Positions 1 to 7,389 of a DNA stretch of 9,281 bases are shown piece by piece. Below the pieces are notes generated by a model. It had not been told where the DNA came from. It saw nothing but the letters and a program-made list of their open reading frames with translations, and did no database searches. The stretch is from Nitrosomonas sp. (GTDB taxonomy: Bacteria; Pseudomonadota; Gammaproteobacteria; Burkholderiales; Nitrosomonadaceae), in contig JAOULU010000048.1 in assembly GCA_029881855.1 (NCBI GenBank), forward strand, positions 1 through 9,281. The letters are read 5' to 3'. Both the position numbers and the translations under genes were made by a program. Position 1 is the stretch's first letter. Each line of letters begins with the position of its first letter.

Positions 1-2892
1 GATGTAGATACACAGCGCAGTATTTATCCGGTTAATGAAATTCGTTTATTGCCCGCGCGTGAATTTCCGCTTGATGAGGATGGGCGTACTTGTTTTCGTG
101 GTAATTTCCGTGAAAAATTTGAAGGAGACCCCTCTAAAAGACAAATTTATAAGGATGTTAGTAAGGGAATTGCCCCGGCTGGTATTGAATATTATCTGCC
201 GTTATTTTTTGATGAGACGGCGACGCTATTTGATTATCTGCCAGAAAATTGTTTGATTTGTTTGCACCAAGATATTCGTCCGGTTATGGAGGAGTTTTGG
301 CGAGAAACGCAATCACGCTATCAATTATTACGCGCAGATATTGAGCGACCGTTATTACCGCCTAATGAACTATTCCTTTCTAGCGATGTTTTTTTTGGTA
401 AGTTAAAGCCTTATGCGCGCATTGAAATGCTCCCCAATGCGCAAGATGTAACACAAAAAACTAAAAAATCAACTCGTCCGATACCATCGATACAGGTTAA
501 TCGCCATGTTGAAAACCCGCTGGAAAAACTGGCTGCATTTGTGGAGACTTTTACGCAATCTGACGGGCGTGTTTTATTGTTGGCTGAAAGTATTGGTCGG
601 CGTGAATTAATTGCCGAATATCTGAATCAATACGATTTGCACCCCGACAGTTGCCAGGATTACGCGCAGTTTCAGACAAGTAATCAACCGTTTATGTTGG
701 GTGTTGCGCCGCTACATAATGGTTTTATTTTAGATGAAACATCGCTCGCGTTTATCACGGAAAGTGAGTTGTACGCGACTCATGTGCATGGTCGGCGTGA
801 ACGTGAATCACGAAAAACCACATCGACGGATAGTATCCTACGCGATCTGTCAGAAATCAAACCCGGTGATCCGGTCGTGCATGAACAGCATGGTATTGGC
901 CGTTATCTAGGGCTGGTTAGTATGGATGTTGGCGAGGGTGAAAATGGTGAGCTGAGTGAGTTTTTATCACTGGAATATGGTGGTGGTGATAAATTGTATG
1001 TGCCTGTATCGCAACTGAATCTAATTGGGCGTTACAGCGGTGCAGCACCTGAGTCTGCGCCGCTACATAAACTTGGCAGCAGCCAGTGGGATAAAGCCAA
1101 GCGTAAAGCCATGAAGCAGGTACGTGATACAGCGGCTGAATTGCTTAATCTTTATGCTTTGCGAGCAGCACGCGAAGGCCATGCTTTTGGTCTTAGGCAG
1201 CATGATTACGACGCTTTTGCAGAAGGTTTTGGTTTTGAGGAAACGGCTGATCAAGCGGCTGCTATTACCGCAGTTATCGAAGATTTAACTTCTGATAAAC
1301 CAATGGATCGTTTGATTTGTGGTGATGTTGGATTTGGTAAAACAGAGGTTGCATTACGCGCTGCTTTTGTTGCGGTTGCCGATGGTAAGCAAGTCGCAGT
1401 GCTGGTGCCAACGACATTGTTAGCGGAGCAACATTTTCAGAACTTCTCTGATCGCTTTGGTTTAATTGCAGACCAATGGCCCGTCAAAATTGCTGAGTTG
1501 TCCCGGTTCCGTTCAGCCAAGGAACAAGCGCAGGCACTGGCAGGCCTAGCCGAAGGCCAGATTGATATTATTATTGGTACACATAAGCTCATTCAGAAAA
1601 GTGTTAAGTTCAAGAACCTGGGTTTGGTCGTAATTGATGAAGAACACCGATTTGGTGTACGCCAAAAAGAGCAGTTAAAAAAGTTGCGTTCAGAAGTGGA
1701 TATTTTAACGCTAACAGCTACACCGATTCCACGTACATTGGCTATGTCACTAGAAGGGTTGCGTGATTTTTCAATTATTGCTACAGCACCGCAGCGGCGC
1801 CTTGCTATCCGAACATTTGTTAGTAGTTTTTCTATGGGTATTATTCGGGAAGCGTGTTTGCGCGAATTAAAGCGCGGCGGGCAAATATATTTTTTGCATA
1901 ATGAGGTGAGCAGTATCCAGCTCATGTATGAAAAATTGGTCGTTTTATTGCCAGAAGCACGCATAAATATAGCTCATGGACAAATGCGCGAGCGTGATTT
2001 GGAACATGTTATGCGTGATTTTTATCAACAACGATTTAATATTTTGTTATGTACTACCATAATTGAAACAGGTATTGATATTCCCAGTGCGAACACGATT
2101 ATCATCAACAAAGCACATAAATTTGGTTTGGCACAACTACACCAATTGCGTGGTCGCGTAGGACGCTCACACCACCAAGCTTATGCGTATCTCTTGACAC
2201 CCGAGGAAGAAGCATTGGGTTCGCAAGCCAAAAAACGTTTAGAAGCTATTCAAGCCATGGAAGAGCTTGGGTCTGGTTTTTACCTGGCGATGCATGATTT
2301 GGAAATTCGCGGTGCTGGTGCTGTGTTGAGTGAATCACAAAGTGGAGAAATGCAGGAAATTGGTTTTAGTCTGTATAGCACCATGCTTGACAGTGCAATC
2401 AATTCTTTAAAAGAAGGCCGTGAGCCGGATATGCAGCACCCTTTAGGTGTTGCTACTGAAATTAATTTACATGTGCCTACTTTATTACCTGAAGACTACT
2501 GTCATGATATCCATGAACGCCTAGTTTTGTATAAAAGGATGGCTAATTGTGTGAATGATGACGAGCTTGATGATATGCAGCGTGAATTAATAGATCGTTT
2601 TGGGCTTTTGCCAGATGCAGCCAGAGCGCTGCTTGATTGCCATCGCTTGCGTATAGCTGCTAAACCATTGGGAATTACACGTATTGATGCGAGTGCTGAG
2701 AGCATACAGGTTCAATTCATACCTGACCCGCCGATTGATCCAGCTGCAATTATAAAACTGATACAAAGCAGCCGTGAGTACACGCTATCAGGTCCGGATA
2801 GATTTAAAATCCAAGTACAGATTCCAGAGGTTAGTAAGCGCGTTATACGCGTCAAAAGCTTGATAAGTGAATTAGATGTGTCGTCAGTGTAG
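1..2892 (+). CDS. mfd: Transcription-repair coupling factor Mfd (5'-truncated by window edge)
   Basis: Mfd is an ATP-driven DNA translocase that removes RNA polymerase stalled at lesions and recruits UvrA for nucleotide excision repair. The reading frame is open from base 1, so about 963 codons are present. E. coli Mfd has about 1148 residues, so roughly 180 N-terminal residues lie off the window; the first internal ATG at 49 is not the start. In order: the rest of the UvrB-homology module (about 1-500), the RNA polymerase interaction domain (about 841-1060, with PVVHEQHGIGRY), and the two RecG-like helicase domains. These show Walker A GDVGFGKTEV (1321-1350), a DEEH box (1636-1647) and motif VI LRGRVGRSHHQ (from 2146). 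The translocation motif HDLEIRGAG lies near 2300, and the C-terminal regulatory domain runs from about 2440 to the stop. All catalytic motifs are intact. It is convergent with the response regulator gene; I see no strong terminator after it. Confidence 0.98.
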   Translation, partial: DVDTQRSIYPVNEIRLLPAREFPLDEDGRTCFRGNFREKFEGDPSKRQIYKDVSKGIAPAGIEYYLPLFFDETATLFDYLPENCLICLHQDIRPVMEEFWRETQSRYQLLRADIERPLLPPNELFLSSDVFFGKLKPYARIEMLPNAQDVTQKTKKSTRPIPSIQVNRHVENPLEKLAAFVETFTQSDGRVLLLAESIGRRELIAEYLNQYDLHPDSCQDYAQFQTSNQPFMLGVAPLHNGFILDETSLAFITESELYATHVHGRRERESRKTTSTDSILRDLSEIKPGDPVVHEQHGIGRYLGLVSMDVGEGENGELSEFLSLEYGGGDKLYVPVSQLNLIGRYSGAAPESAPLHKLGSSQWDKAKRKAMKQVRDTAAELLNLYALRAAREGHAFGLRQHDYDAFAEGFGFEETADQAAAITAVIEDLTSDKPMDRLICGDVGFGKTEVALRAAFVAVADGKQVAVLVPTTLLAEQHFQNFSDRFGLIADQWPVKIAELSRFRSAKEQAQALAGLAEGQIDIIIGTHKLIQKSVKFKNLGLVVIDEEHRFGVRQKEQLKKLRSEVDILTLTATPIPRTLAMSLEGLRDFSIIATAPQRRLAIRTFVSSFSMGIIREACLRELKRGGQIYFLHNEVSSIQLMYEKLVVLLPEARINIAHGQMRERDLEHVMRDFYQQRFNILLCTTIIETGIDIPSANTIIINKAHKFGLAQLHQLRGRVGRSHHQAYAYLLTPEEEALGSQAKKRLEAIQAMEELGSGFYLAMHDLEIRGAGAVLSESQSGEMQEIGFSLYSTMLDSAINSLKEGREPDMQHPLGVATEINLHVPTLLPEDYCHDIHERLVLYKRMANCVNDDELDDMQRELIDRFGLLPDAARALLDCHRLRIAAKPLGITRIDASAESIQVQFIPDPPIDPAAIIKLIQSSREYTLSGPDRFKIQVQIPEVSKRVIRVKSLISELDVSSV

Positions 2893-2920
2893 GGTTGAGC
2901 GAAAAAAGTGTGTCGAATAA

Positions 2921-2939
2921 TAATTGATCTAATCAATTA
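2921..2939. repeat. Perfect 8-bp inverted repeat at the convergent mfd / response-regulator ends
   Basis: TAATTGAT at 2921-2928 and ATCAATTA at 2932-2939 are perfect reverse complements around a 3-base centre, and they span the stop codon of the response regulator gene. The stem is entirely AT-rich apart from one G-C pair, and no T-run follows on either strand. It is therefore a weak terminator candidate at best, though it is the only dyad in the 36-base gap between the two convergent genes. The core TTGAT-N3-ATCAA looks like an FNR box but has one spacer base too few and sits at a gene end, so a regulatory role is unlikely. Confidence 0.4.
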
Positions 2940-3561
2940 ACCGGTGTTGGATGGCATAGCGAACGATTTGTGCATTATTCTTCATATTCATTTTTTCAAG
3001 TAATCGAGATCGATAAGTGCTGACCGTTTTTACACTCAGTGATAATTTGTTTGCAATGGCTGTCAATGATTCTCCGGCAGCAATAAGCCTAAAAACATGA
3101 AGCTCTCGATCAGAGAATGCAGTATGAGCCAATTCATCAGAGCTTACGGTGGGGTTAAACAGCAGTTTCTCGGCTAATTCAGGGTTAACATATTTTCCAC
3201 CGCTAGCAATGCGACGAATTACGCCGATGAGTTGATCAGTTGGACTGTCTTTAGTTAAATAACCTGATGCGCCAGAACGTATGGCTCTGATTGCATATTC
3301 GTCCTCAGGATACATGCTTAAGACAAGCGTGTGGTGTGCTAAACCTTTTGCTGCGATATGTTTTAGTACATCTAATCCGCTAATGTCTGGCATGTTAATG
3401 TCAAGTAATATGATATCCCAGTTATTTGTTTGTATTTTTCTGATGGCATCTATTCCATTCACTGCTTCAGCAGCGACAACAATATCATCAGTTTCACTGA
3501 AAATTCTTTTTAAGCCATCACGAAATAATTCATGATCATCGGCTATTAAGACTTTAATCAT
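2929..3561 (-). CDS. NarL/FixJ-family response regulator (REC + LuxR-type HTH)
   Basis: This 210-residue cytoplasmic protein has the usual length and plan of a NarL-type DNA-binding response regulator. The receiver domain (about 2-120) carries the acidic pair D8/D9, phosphoacceptor D54 in ILLDINMPD (codon 3400-3402), the conserved hydroxyl position S82 and K104 in YLTKD, so it should be phosphorylatable. A LuxR-type helix-turn-helix (about 146-208) begins FSDREL and has the recognition segment SVKTVSTYRSRL. The start ATG (3559-3561) overlaps the kinase stop TGA as ATGA, with AAAGGA (3571-3576) nine bases upstream as ribosome binding site, so the two are probably translationally coupled. The partner is almost certainly the adjacent kinase, and the targets are unknown. 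It resembles UvrY/GacA and NarL-type regulators in general form, but nothing here justifies a specific name. Confidence 0.95.
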   Translation of the reverse strand: MIKVLIADDHELFRDGLKRIFSETDDIVVAAEAVNGIDAIRKIQTNNWDIILLDINMPDISGLDVLKHIAAKGLAHHTLVLSMYPEDEYAIRAIRSGASGYLTKDSPTDQLIGVIRRIASGGKYVNPELAEKLLFNPTVSSDELAHTAFSDRELHVFRLIAAGESLTAIANKLSLSVKTVSTYRSRLLEKMNMKNNAQIVRYAIQHRLID

Positions 3562-5039
3562 GCTGTTCTTTCCTTTGCTATATTTTGAGAATGCTGTATA
3601 GGGACTTGTAGTTGTAAGCGGCTGCCCCCTGAAGGCGTTCCTTTTATGGTTAGTTTGGCGCCCATTTGTTTGGCTCGTTCTTGCATGCCAATGATGCCAA
3701 AGGACTTTGAATTTAATAATTGTTCGTCAGTTATGCCGACGCCGTTATCTTTAACTTTAAATGTAAGCTGGTGCGGGTTTTCTTCAATATTTATTTCTAT
3801 AGCTGTTGCTTGAGCATGTTTTGTAATGTTGATGAAGGCTTCTTGTATGATTCTAAAAATATTTGTTTCTGATTTTTTGTCTAAGTAAGACAAATGTTGT
3901 ACGTTAGATTGTAAGCGACTATTAATATTAAGCCGTTGTCCGAATTCACGAACTAACCATTCAATAGCACCATGGAGGCCTAGGTTATCCAAAACATTTG
4001 GCCTTAAGTTTTTTGAGATTCTGCGAACAGTTTCTATTGCTTCGCCGGTCAATTGATACAGTGATAGAATTCTTTCATGCATTGGGTTGTCAGGTACTTT
4101 TTTGGAAAGCCAATCTAGATCCATTTTTAGTACAGTTAAAGTACCCCCTAAAACATCATGAATTTCTCTGCCTATTCTGGAACGCTCTTCTTCTCTTACA
4201 TCCTGCGAATACATGGTTAAGTCCCGCCAATTGGCATCTAATTTTCCATATTCGGTTATATATTCCATAATGCACAAACTACTGTTATCTTCTTTCATAC
4301 ATAACTTGCAACTCTTGCAATTAGTTTCAAAAGGTTTGATTAAAGTCTCTAGCCAAATAAGTGAGCCATCTGGACAAATGATTCTTTTGGCTGTTTTGAA
4401 GTTCTGGAGTTTTTGCTCAGCAAGAAGATTTAAGCTGTCAACATAATCTTGTAAATCATCTGGATGGATAATTTCGCTTTGATTGATTTGCATTAATTCT
4501 TCTGTGGTTCTTCCCGTAATTGATGCATACTTTTGGTTTACGTCAATGAACTCACCTGTTTTAACATTGATTACTGCTATACCTAGGGGTACTTCCTCAA
4601 AAATAGTTTGAAAACGTTGTTGTGTTTTTTTAGTGTTTTCTTCGGTTTGTTTTCGTTCAATGGCATAACGAATAATACGCATTAAAATTCTGCTGCTGAT
4701 TTGATCCTTTACTAGAAAATCTTGTATGCCAGCTTTAATAACCTGAATGGAAAGTTCTTCATTATCTTTGGATGATAATAATGCTATTGGAACGTGAGTA
4801 GCTTGTTTGCGCAGCTGATTAATGATTTCTGGGCCATTGCAATCGGGCAAATCAAGGTGGGATAAAATTAAATCAAAAGATTCTTGCGCAATTAAACTAA
4901 GTGCATCACTTAAATGTTCGGTACGCACTAATGATATTTGTTCATCCGTTGTGTGTCGCAATTCGTCTTCAGCAAGAATAGTTTCAAAAGAATTGTTTTC
5001 TATCAGTAATATGTGAATTTTTAGACTTGTATCAATCAT
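3558..5039 (-). CDS. Soluble NarL-type sensor histidine kinase: receiver-like domain, PAS, Cys cluster, HisKA_3, HATPase
   Basis: This 493-residue protein has no membrane segment or signal peptide. Residues 7-125 look like a receiver domain, but the phosphoacceptor position in the stretch LILSHLDLPD is H61 and the acidic pair is E14-N15; K111 is kept. A PAS/PAC domain covers about 141-238 (IIHPDD; CPDGSLIWLE). It is followed at once by C241, C244, C247 and C256, a possible metal or Fe-S site. The HisKA_3 dimerisation helix has RIGREIHDVLG with phospho-accepting H294 (4158-4160). The HATPase domain has the N box around N404, a G1 box DNGVGI (431-436) and a GIIGMQERA segment (448-456). The kinase presumably phosphorylates the regulator encoded just downstream. 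The start at 5037-5039 is set by an in-frame stop at 5046-5048; the ribosome binding site is poor. The input signal is unknown, with redox or oxygen being an inference from the cysteines. Confidence 0.94.
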   Translation of the reverse strand: MIDTSLKIHILLIENNSFETILAEDELRHTTDEQISLVRTEHLSDALSLIAQESFDLILSHLDLPDCNGPEIINQLRKQATHVPIALLSSKDNEELSIQVIKAGIQDFLVKDQISSRILMRIIRYAIERKQTEENTKKTQQRFQTIFEEVPLGIAVINVKTGEFIDVNQKYASITGRTTEELMQINQSEIIHPDDLQDYVDSLNLLAEQKLQNFKTAKRIICPDGSLIWLETLIKPFETNCKSCKLCMKEDNSSLCIMEYITEYGKLDANWRDLTMYSQDVREEERSRIGREIHDVLGGTLTVLKMDLDWLSKKVPDNPMHERILSLYQLTGEAIETVRRISKNLRPNVLDNLGLHGAIEWLVREFGQRLNINSRLQSNVQHLSYLDKKSETNIFRIIQEAFINITKHAQATAIEINIEENPHQLTFKVKDNGVGITDEQLLNSKSFGIIGMQERAKQMGAKLTIKGTPSGGSRLQLQVPIQHSQNIAKERTA

Positions 5040-5085
5040 TTTTTGTTATGTCGCAGCATTAACACTAGAGGTTTTGTACTATGGT

Positions 5086-5098
5086 AATACTATAGTTA
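5086..5098 (-). repeat. 13-base inverted repeat, copy 1 (over kinase -10)
   Basis: On the - strand this reads TAACTATAGTATT and matches 5292-5304 on the + strand exactly. It contains the 8-base palindrome ACTATAGT and overlaps the candidate -10 box of the kinase promoter. It could be half of an operator pair, or simply a -10-like sequence occurring twice in AT-rich DNA. Confidence 0.45.
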
Positions 5099-5118
5099 TC
5101 AAAATCTATCTGTGACAA
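5089..5118 (-). promoter_or_regulatory. Candidate sigma70 promoter of the kinase-regulator operon
   Basis: Reading the - strand, TTGTCA (5113-5118) and TATAGT (5089-5094) are each one base off the consensus -35 and -10 hexamers, with an 18-base spacer. They lie about 50-80 bases upstream of the kinase start codon and point towards it. No other hexamer pair this good was seen in the proximal region. Prediction by eye only. Confidence 0.45.
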
Positions 5119-5226
5119 TTCGCACAATTCATGCCAGCTTTAATAATATTTTTATAAAACGAGAAAGATGAATCAAATAACGTTTAGGATGTTTTTTAGA
5201 GTTTGCTATAAGTTCGTTAGTTCCGG

Positions 5227-5243
5227 CCTCGATTTTTTCGAGG
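5227..5243. repeat. Perfect 6-bp hairpin in the divergent intergenic region
   Basis: CCTCGA (5227-5232) and TCGAGG (5238-5243) are perfect reverse complements around a TTTTT loop, which makes this a GC-richer hairpin within AT-rich DNA. On the + strand a short TTTT occurs only eight bases after the stem, so it is a poor terminator by the usual rule. It might be part of an untranslated leader, a small RNA or a protein binding site. Confidence 0.4.
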
Positions 5244-5291
5244 ATCAGTCTTTTAATGAACCCATTGCATCATAATCATAGTGTAATAATT

Positions 5292-5304
5292 TAACTATAG
5301 TATT
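5292..5304 (+). repeat. 13-base inverted repeat, copy 2
   Basis: TAACTATAGTATT on the + strand is identical to the - strand sequence at 5086-5098. The TATAGT within it (5296-5301) has no good -35 partner at 16-18 bases upstream on the + strand, so unlike copy 1 it is not an obvious promoter. It lies about 320 bases before the chemoreceptor start. Confidence 0.4.
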
Positions 5305-5615
5305 TTTCTGACATTTGGGCCTGGTGCTTTCTTGCATAAAAATAGTTTTGAAGATTATTTCTTATAATTGTGATTGAAAAACGGAAAATGAATTGCATCG
5401 CAATACTTGCAAATCTACTATTTTAGCTAGTTCTAGGGTGTTTTTATGGACTGATGATTCCAGAAACATTGCTTTCTTTGTTTGTTAGGTCAGAATATTC
5501 CCTCATATATATAGCGCCATTTCTTATCTGTTTTTAGGATATTGCGGACAAAGTATTTTTGTTTTGCTGTCGTTGATTTTTTGGTACGTATATAAATTAA
5601 TCTAGCGTTATAAAT

Positions 5616-5624
5616 GGGAGGGAG
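5616..5624 (+). promoter_or_regulatory. Ribosome binding site of the chemoreceptor gene
   Basis: GGGAGGGAG is a purine-rich Shine-Dalgarno sequence ending two bases before the ATG at 5627. The first GGGAG lies six bases from the start codon, a workable spacing. It supports this ATG, which also matches the N-terminal length of E. coli Aer up to the PAS domain. Confidence 0.7.
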
Positions 5625-5626
5625 TT

Positions 5627-7309
5627 ATGAGAGTAAATTTGCCAGTTACTGAAATTGAATATCCACTTGATGATGACACATTAATACTGTCAACCACAGA
5701 TACAAAAGGGCGTATTACATATATAAATCAAACATTTATTGAGGTAAGTGGTTTTTCAGAAGAAGAATTAATAGGAAAAGCTCATAATCTAGTACGCCAC
5801 CCTGATATGCCGCCTGAAGCATTTGAAGACCTATGGAATACACTTAAATCTGGCCTGCCTTGGACAGGCTTAGTAAAAAACCGCCGTAAGAATGGAGATT
5901 TTTACTGGGTAATCGGAAATGCCACACCTTTGGTGGAAAATGGAAATATTGTTGGTTATTTATCGGTACGCACCAAACCATCACGTGAAATGGTAGATAA
6001 AGTCACGCCAATTTATCGTCAACTCCTTGAAGGAAAAGCAAAAAACCTGAAAATAGAGAAAGGCCAAGCAGTCCGCACTGACTTAGTTGGAAAAATTTCA
6101 GCGTTTTTTAATATGACGATTAGTAAGCGAATTGCATTTTGTATGGGAATACCTGCTTTGTTATTAATGTGCATTGGGGGCGCTGGGTGGTGGGGACTTG
6201 CTCCAGAAACAGCTGCGCCTTGGTTAGGAGATTTCATTATAGGCACAACGATTGTTGGTGTCATATTATCAGCCATATTAGGTTTCTACATGGCTAGAAA
6301 TACGTCACAACCACTACGTAAAGCAATTGAAGTTGCCAATACTATGGCAGCGGGTGACCTCAACAACAAAGTTGTTGTTGATCGCACCGATGAATTCGGC
6401 GAATTGTTAAAAGCGTTGGGTCAGACAGGGACTAACTTACGCACGACAATTCTGGATGTGCGCAACAGCGCTTCATCTGTAAGTAACGCAACCAGTGAGA
6501 TTGCTGCTGGCAACTTAAATTTATCACAACGTACGGAGCAACAAGCTTCGTCACTTGAAGAAACTGCGGCAAGTATGCAGCAGATAACCACCACAATAAA
6601 ACAGAACACACAAAACTCAATGCAAGCAAACCAACTTACGATTGATGCTAGAAATATTACAATTAAAGGTGGTGAAGTAATGGATGAGGTGGTAAATACC
6701 ATGAACGCGATTAGTGAGAGTTCGAAAGAGATCTCGGACATTATTAATGTGATAAATGATATTGCTTTTCAAACGAATATTCTAGCCTTGAATGCGGCTG
6801 TTGAAGCTGCACGTGCTGGTGAACAGGGCAGAGGTTTTGCAGTCGTTGCAACAGAGGTTCGTAACTTGGCCCAAAGAAGTGCGGCAGCAGCCAAAGAGAT
6901 TAAAACACTGATTAATACCTCAGTTGATAATGTTGATACAGGCGCTAAACTGGTCGATGATGCTGGTAAGGCAATGGAGAATATTGTTGACTCTATCAAA
7001 CGAGTAACCGATATTATGGCGGACATTACCAGCGCATCACAGGAACAAGATGAAGGGATAGAGCAAGTCAATCAGGCTGTAGTCCAAATGGACCAAGTAA
7101 CACAGCAAAACGCAGCGCTAGTAGAGGAAGCAGCTGCAGCAGCAGATTCTTTGGACCAACAAGCAAAGGATTTAATGGGCGCGACTTCTATATTCAACTT
7201 GGGAAATATTGCAGGTAACAGCGCGGGCGTTGTACAGCTTTCTTCCGCTAAACAAGCCAAACAGCTAGCGTATGAAGATGCTGACGTTAGAATGATTGCA
7301 AATCAGTAG
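5627..7309 (+). CDS. Aer-like methyl-accepting chemotaxis protein (PAS-TM hairpin-HAMP-MCP signal)
   Basis: This 560-residue inner-membrane chemoreceptor has the layout of the aerotaxis receptor Aer. An N-terminal cytoplasmic PAS domain (about 16-118) aligns with E. coli Aer from the first residues and keeps N34, R57, H58, D60 (VRHPDMP), W70 and W79, positions tied to FAD binding in Aer; FAD-based redox sensing is therefore likely. Two hydrophobic segments (about 169-191 and 203-223) joined by a short loop form a membrane hairpin with no periplasmic sensor domain. HAMP (about 224-277) follows, then the kinase-control domain with the conserved tip around 380-419 ([20 protein letters not shown]). 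Segments [11 protein letters not shown] (309-319) and [11 protein letters not shown] (495-505) look like methylation helices, which E. coli Aer lacks. The C-terminus has no NWETF-type tether. It should signal to CheA/CheW, which are not encoded here. It is a single-gene unit closed by the terminator at 7338-7372. Confidence 0.95.
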   Translation: MRVNLPVTEIEYPLDDDTLILSTTDTKGRITYINQTFIEVSGFSEEELIGKAHNLVRHPDMPPEAFEDLWNTLKSGLPWTGLVKNRRKNGDFYWVIGNATPLVENGNIVGYLSVRTKPSREMVDKVTPIYRQLLEGKAKNLKIEKGQAVRTDLVGKISAFFNMTISKRIAFCMGIPALLLMCIGGAGWWGLAPETAAPWLGDFIIGTTIVGVILSAILGFYMARNTSQPLRKAIEVANTMAAGDLNNKVVVDRTDEFGELLKALGQTGTNLRTTILDVRNSASSVSNATSEIAAGNLNLSQRTEQQASSLEETAASMQQITTTIKQNTQNSMQANQLTIDARNITIKGGEVMDEVVNTMNAISESSKEISDIINVINDIAFQTNILALNAAVEAARAGEQGRGFAVVATEVRNLAQRSAAAAKEIKTLINTSVDNVDTGAKLVDDAGKAMENIVDSIKRVTDIMADITSASQEQDEGIEQVNQAVVQMDQVTQQNAALVEEAAAAADSLDQQAKDLMGATSIFNLGNIAGNSAGVVQLSSAKQAKQLAYEDADVRMIANQ

Positions 7310-7337
7310 TGGAAGTTTGTATAACGTTTAGGCTTTA

Positions 7338-7372
7338 AAAAAGGCACATCAAAAATATTGATGTGCCTTTTT
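7338..7372. terminator. Bidirectional Rho-independent terminator
   Basis: A perfect 15-bp stem (7338-7352 with 7358-7372) surrounds a 5-base loop AAATA. The GC-containing core GGCACATC pairs with GATGTGCC. The stem ends in TTTTT on the + strand, and the A-run from 7335 gives a T-run on the - strand. It lies between the stops of the convergent chemoreceptor gene (7309) and hppA (7390), and can therefore end transcription from both sides. Confidence 0.92.
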
Positions 7373-7389
7373 ACTTATATACAAAAATT

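Larger units (their letters stand above)
5040..5626. other. Long AT-rich divergent intergenic region (587 bases)
   Basis: This region separates the start of the kinase operon (leftward) from the start of the chemoreceptor gene (rightward). I find no convincing gene in it; the longest ATG frame I traced is a 27-codon hydrophobic stretch at 5454-5537 without a good ribosome binding site. Contents I can support are a sigma70-like promoter for the kinase (5089-5118), a 13-base sequence present in both orientations (5086-5098 and 5292-5304) and a small perfect hairpin (5227-5243). The region is longer than two divergent promoters need, so it could hold operators or a small RNA. Confidence 0.7.

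Noticed and set aside
49..51. ATG as the start of mfd
   Set aside because: The frame is open from base 1 and the residues before it match Mfd (DVDTQRS), so this Met-like start is internal.
1593..1964. Antisense open frame of 123 codons inside mfd, and similar ones inside the receptor and hppA
   Set aside because: These lie opposite strongly conserved coding sequence, show no family resemblance and have no start signals; they are shadows.
2924..2936. FNR-box-like TTGAT-N3-ATCAA
   Set aside because: FNR sites need four spacer bases, and this lies at the stop codons of convergent genes rather than at a promoter.
5454..5537. 27-codon hydrophobic frame upstream of the chemoreceptor gene
   Set aside because: No good ribosome binding site, AT-rich composition and no recognisable family; hydrophobicity follows from T-rich DNA.
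5177..7332. 12-base direct repeat ATAACGTTTAGG at 5177-5188 and 7321-7332, flanking the chemoreceptor gene
   Set aside because: It looks like an insertion footprint, but several 12-base matches are expected by chance in 9 kb of AT-rich sequence, there is no integrase or transposase, and the gene shows no foreign features.
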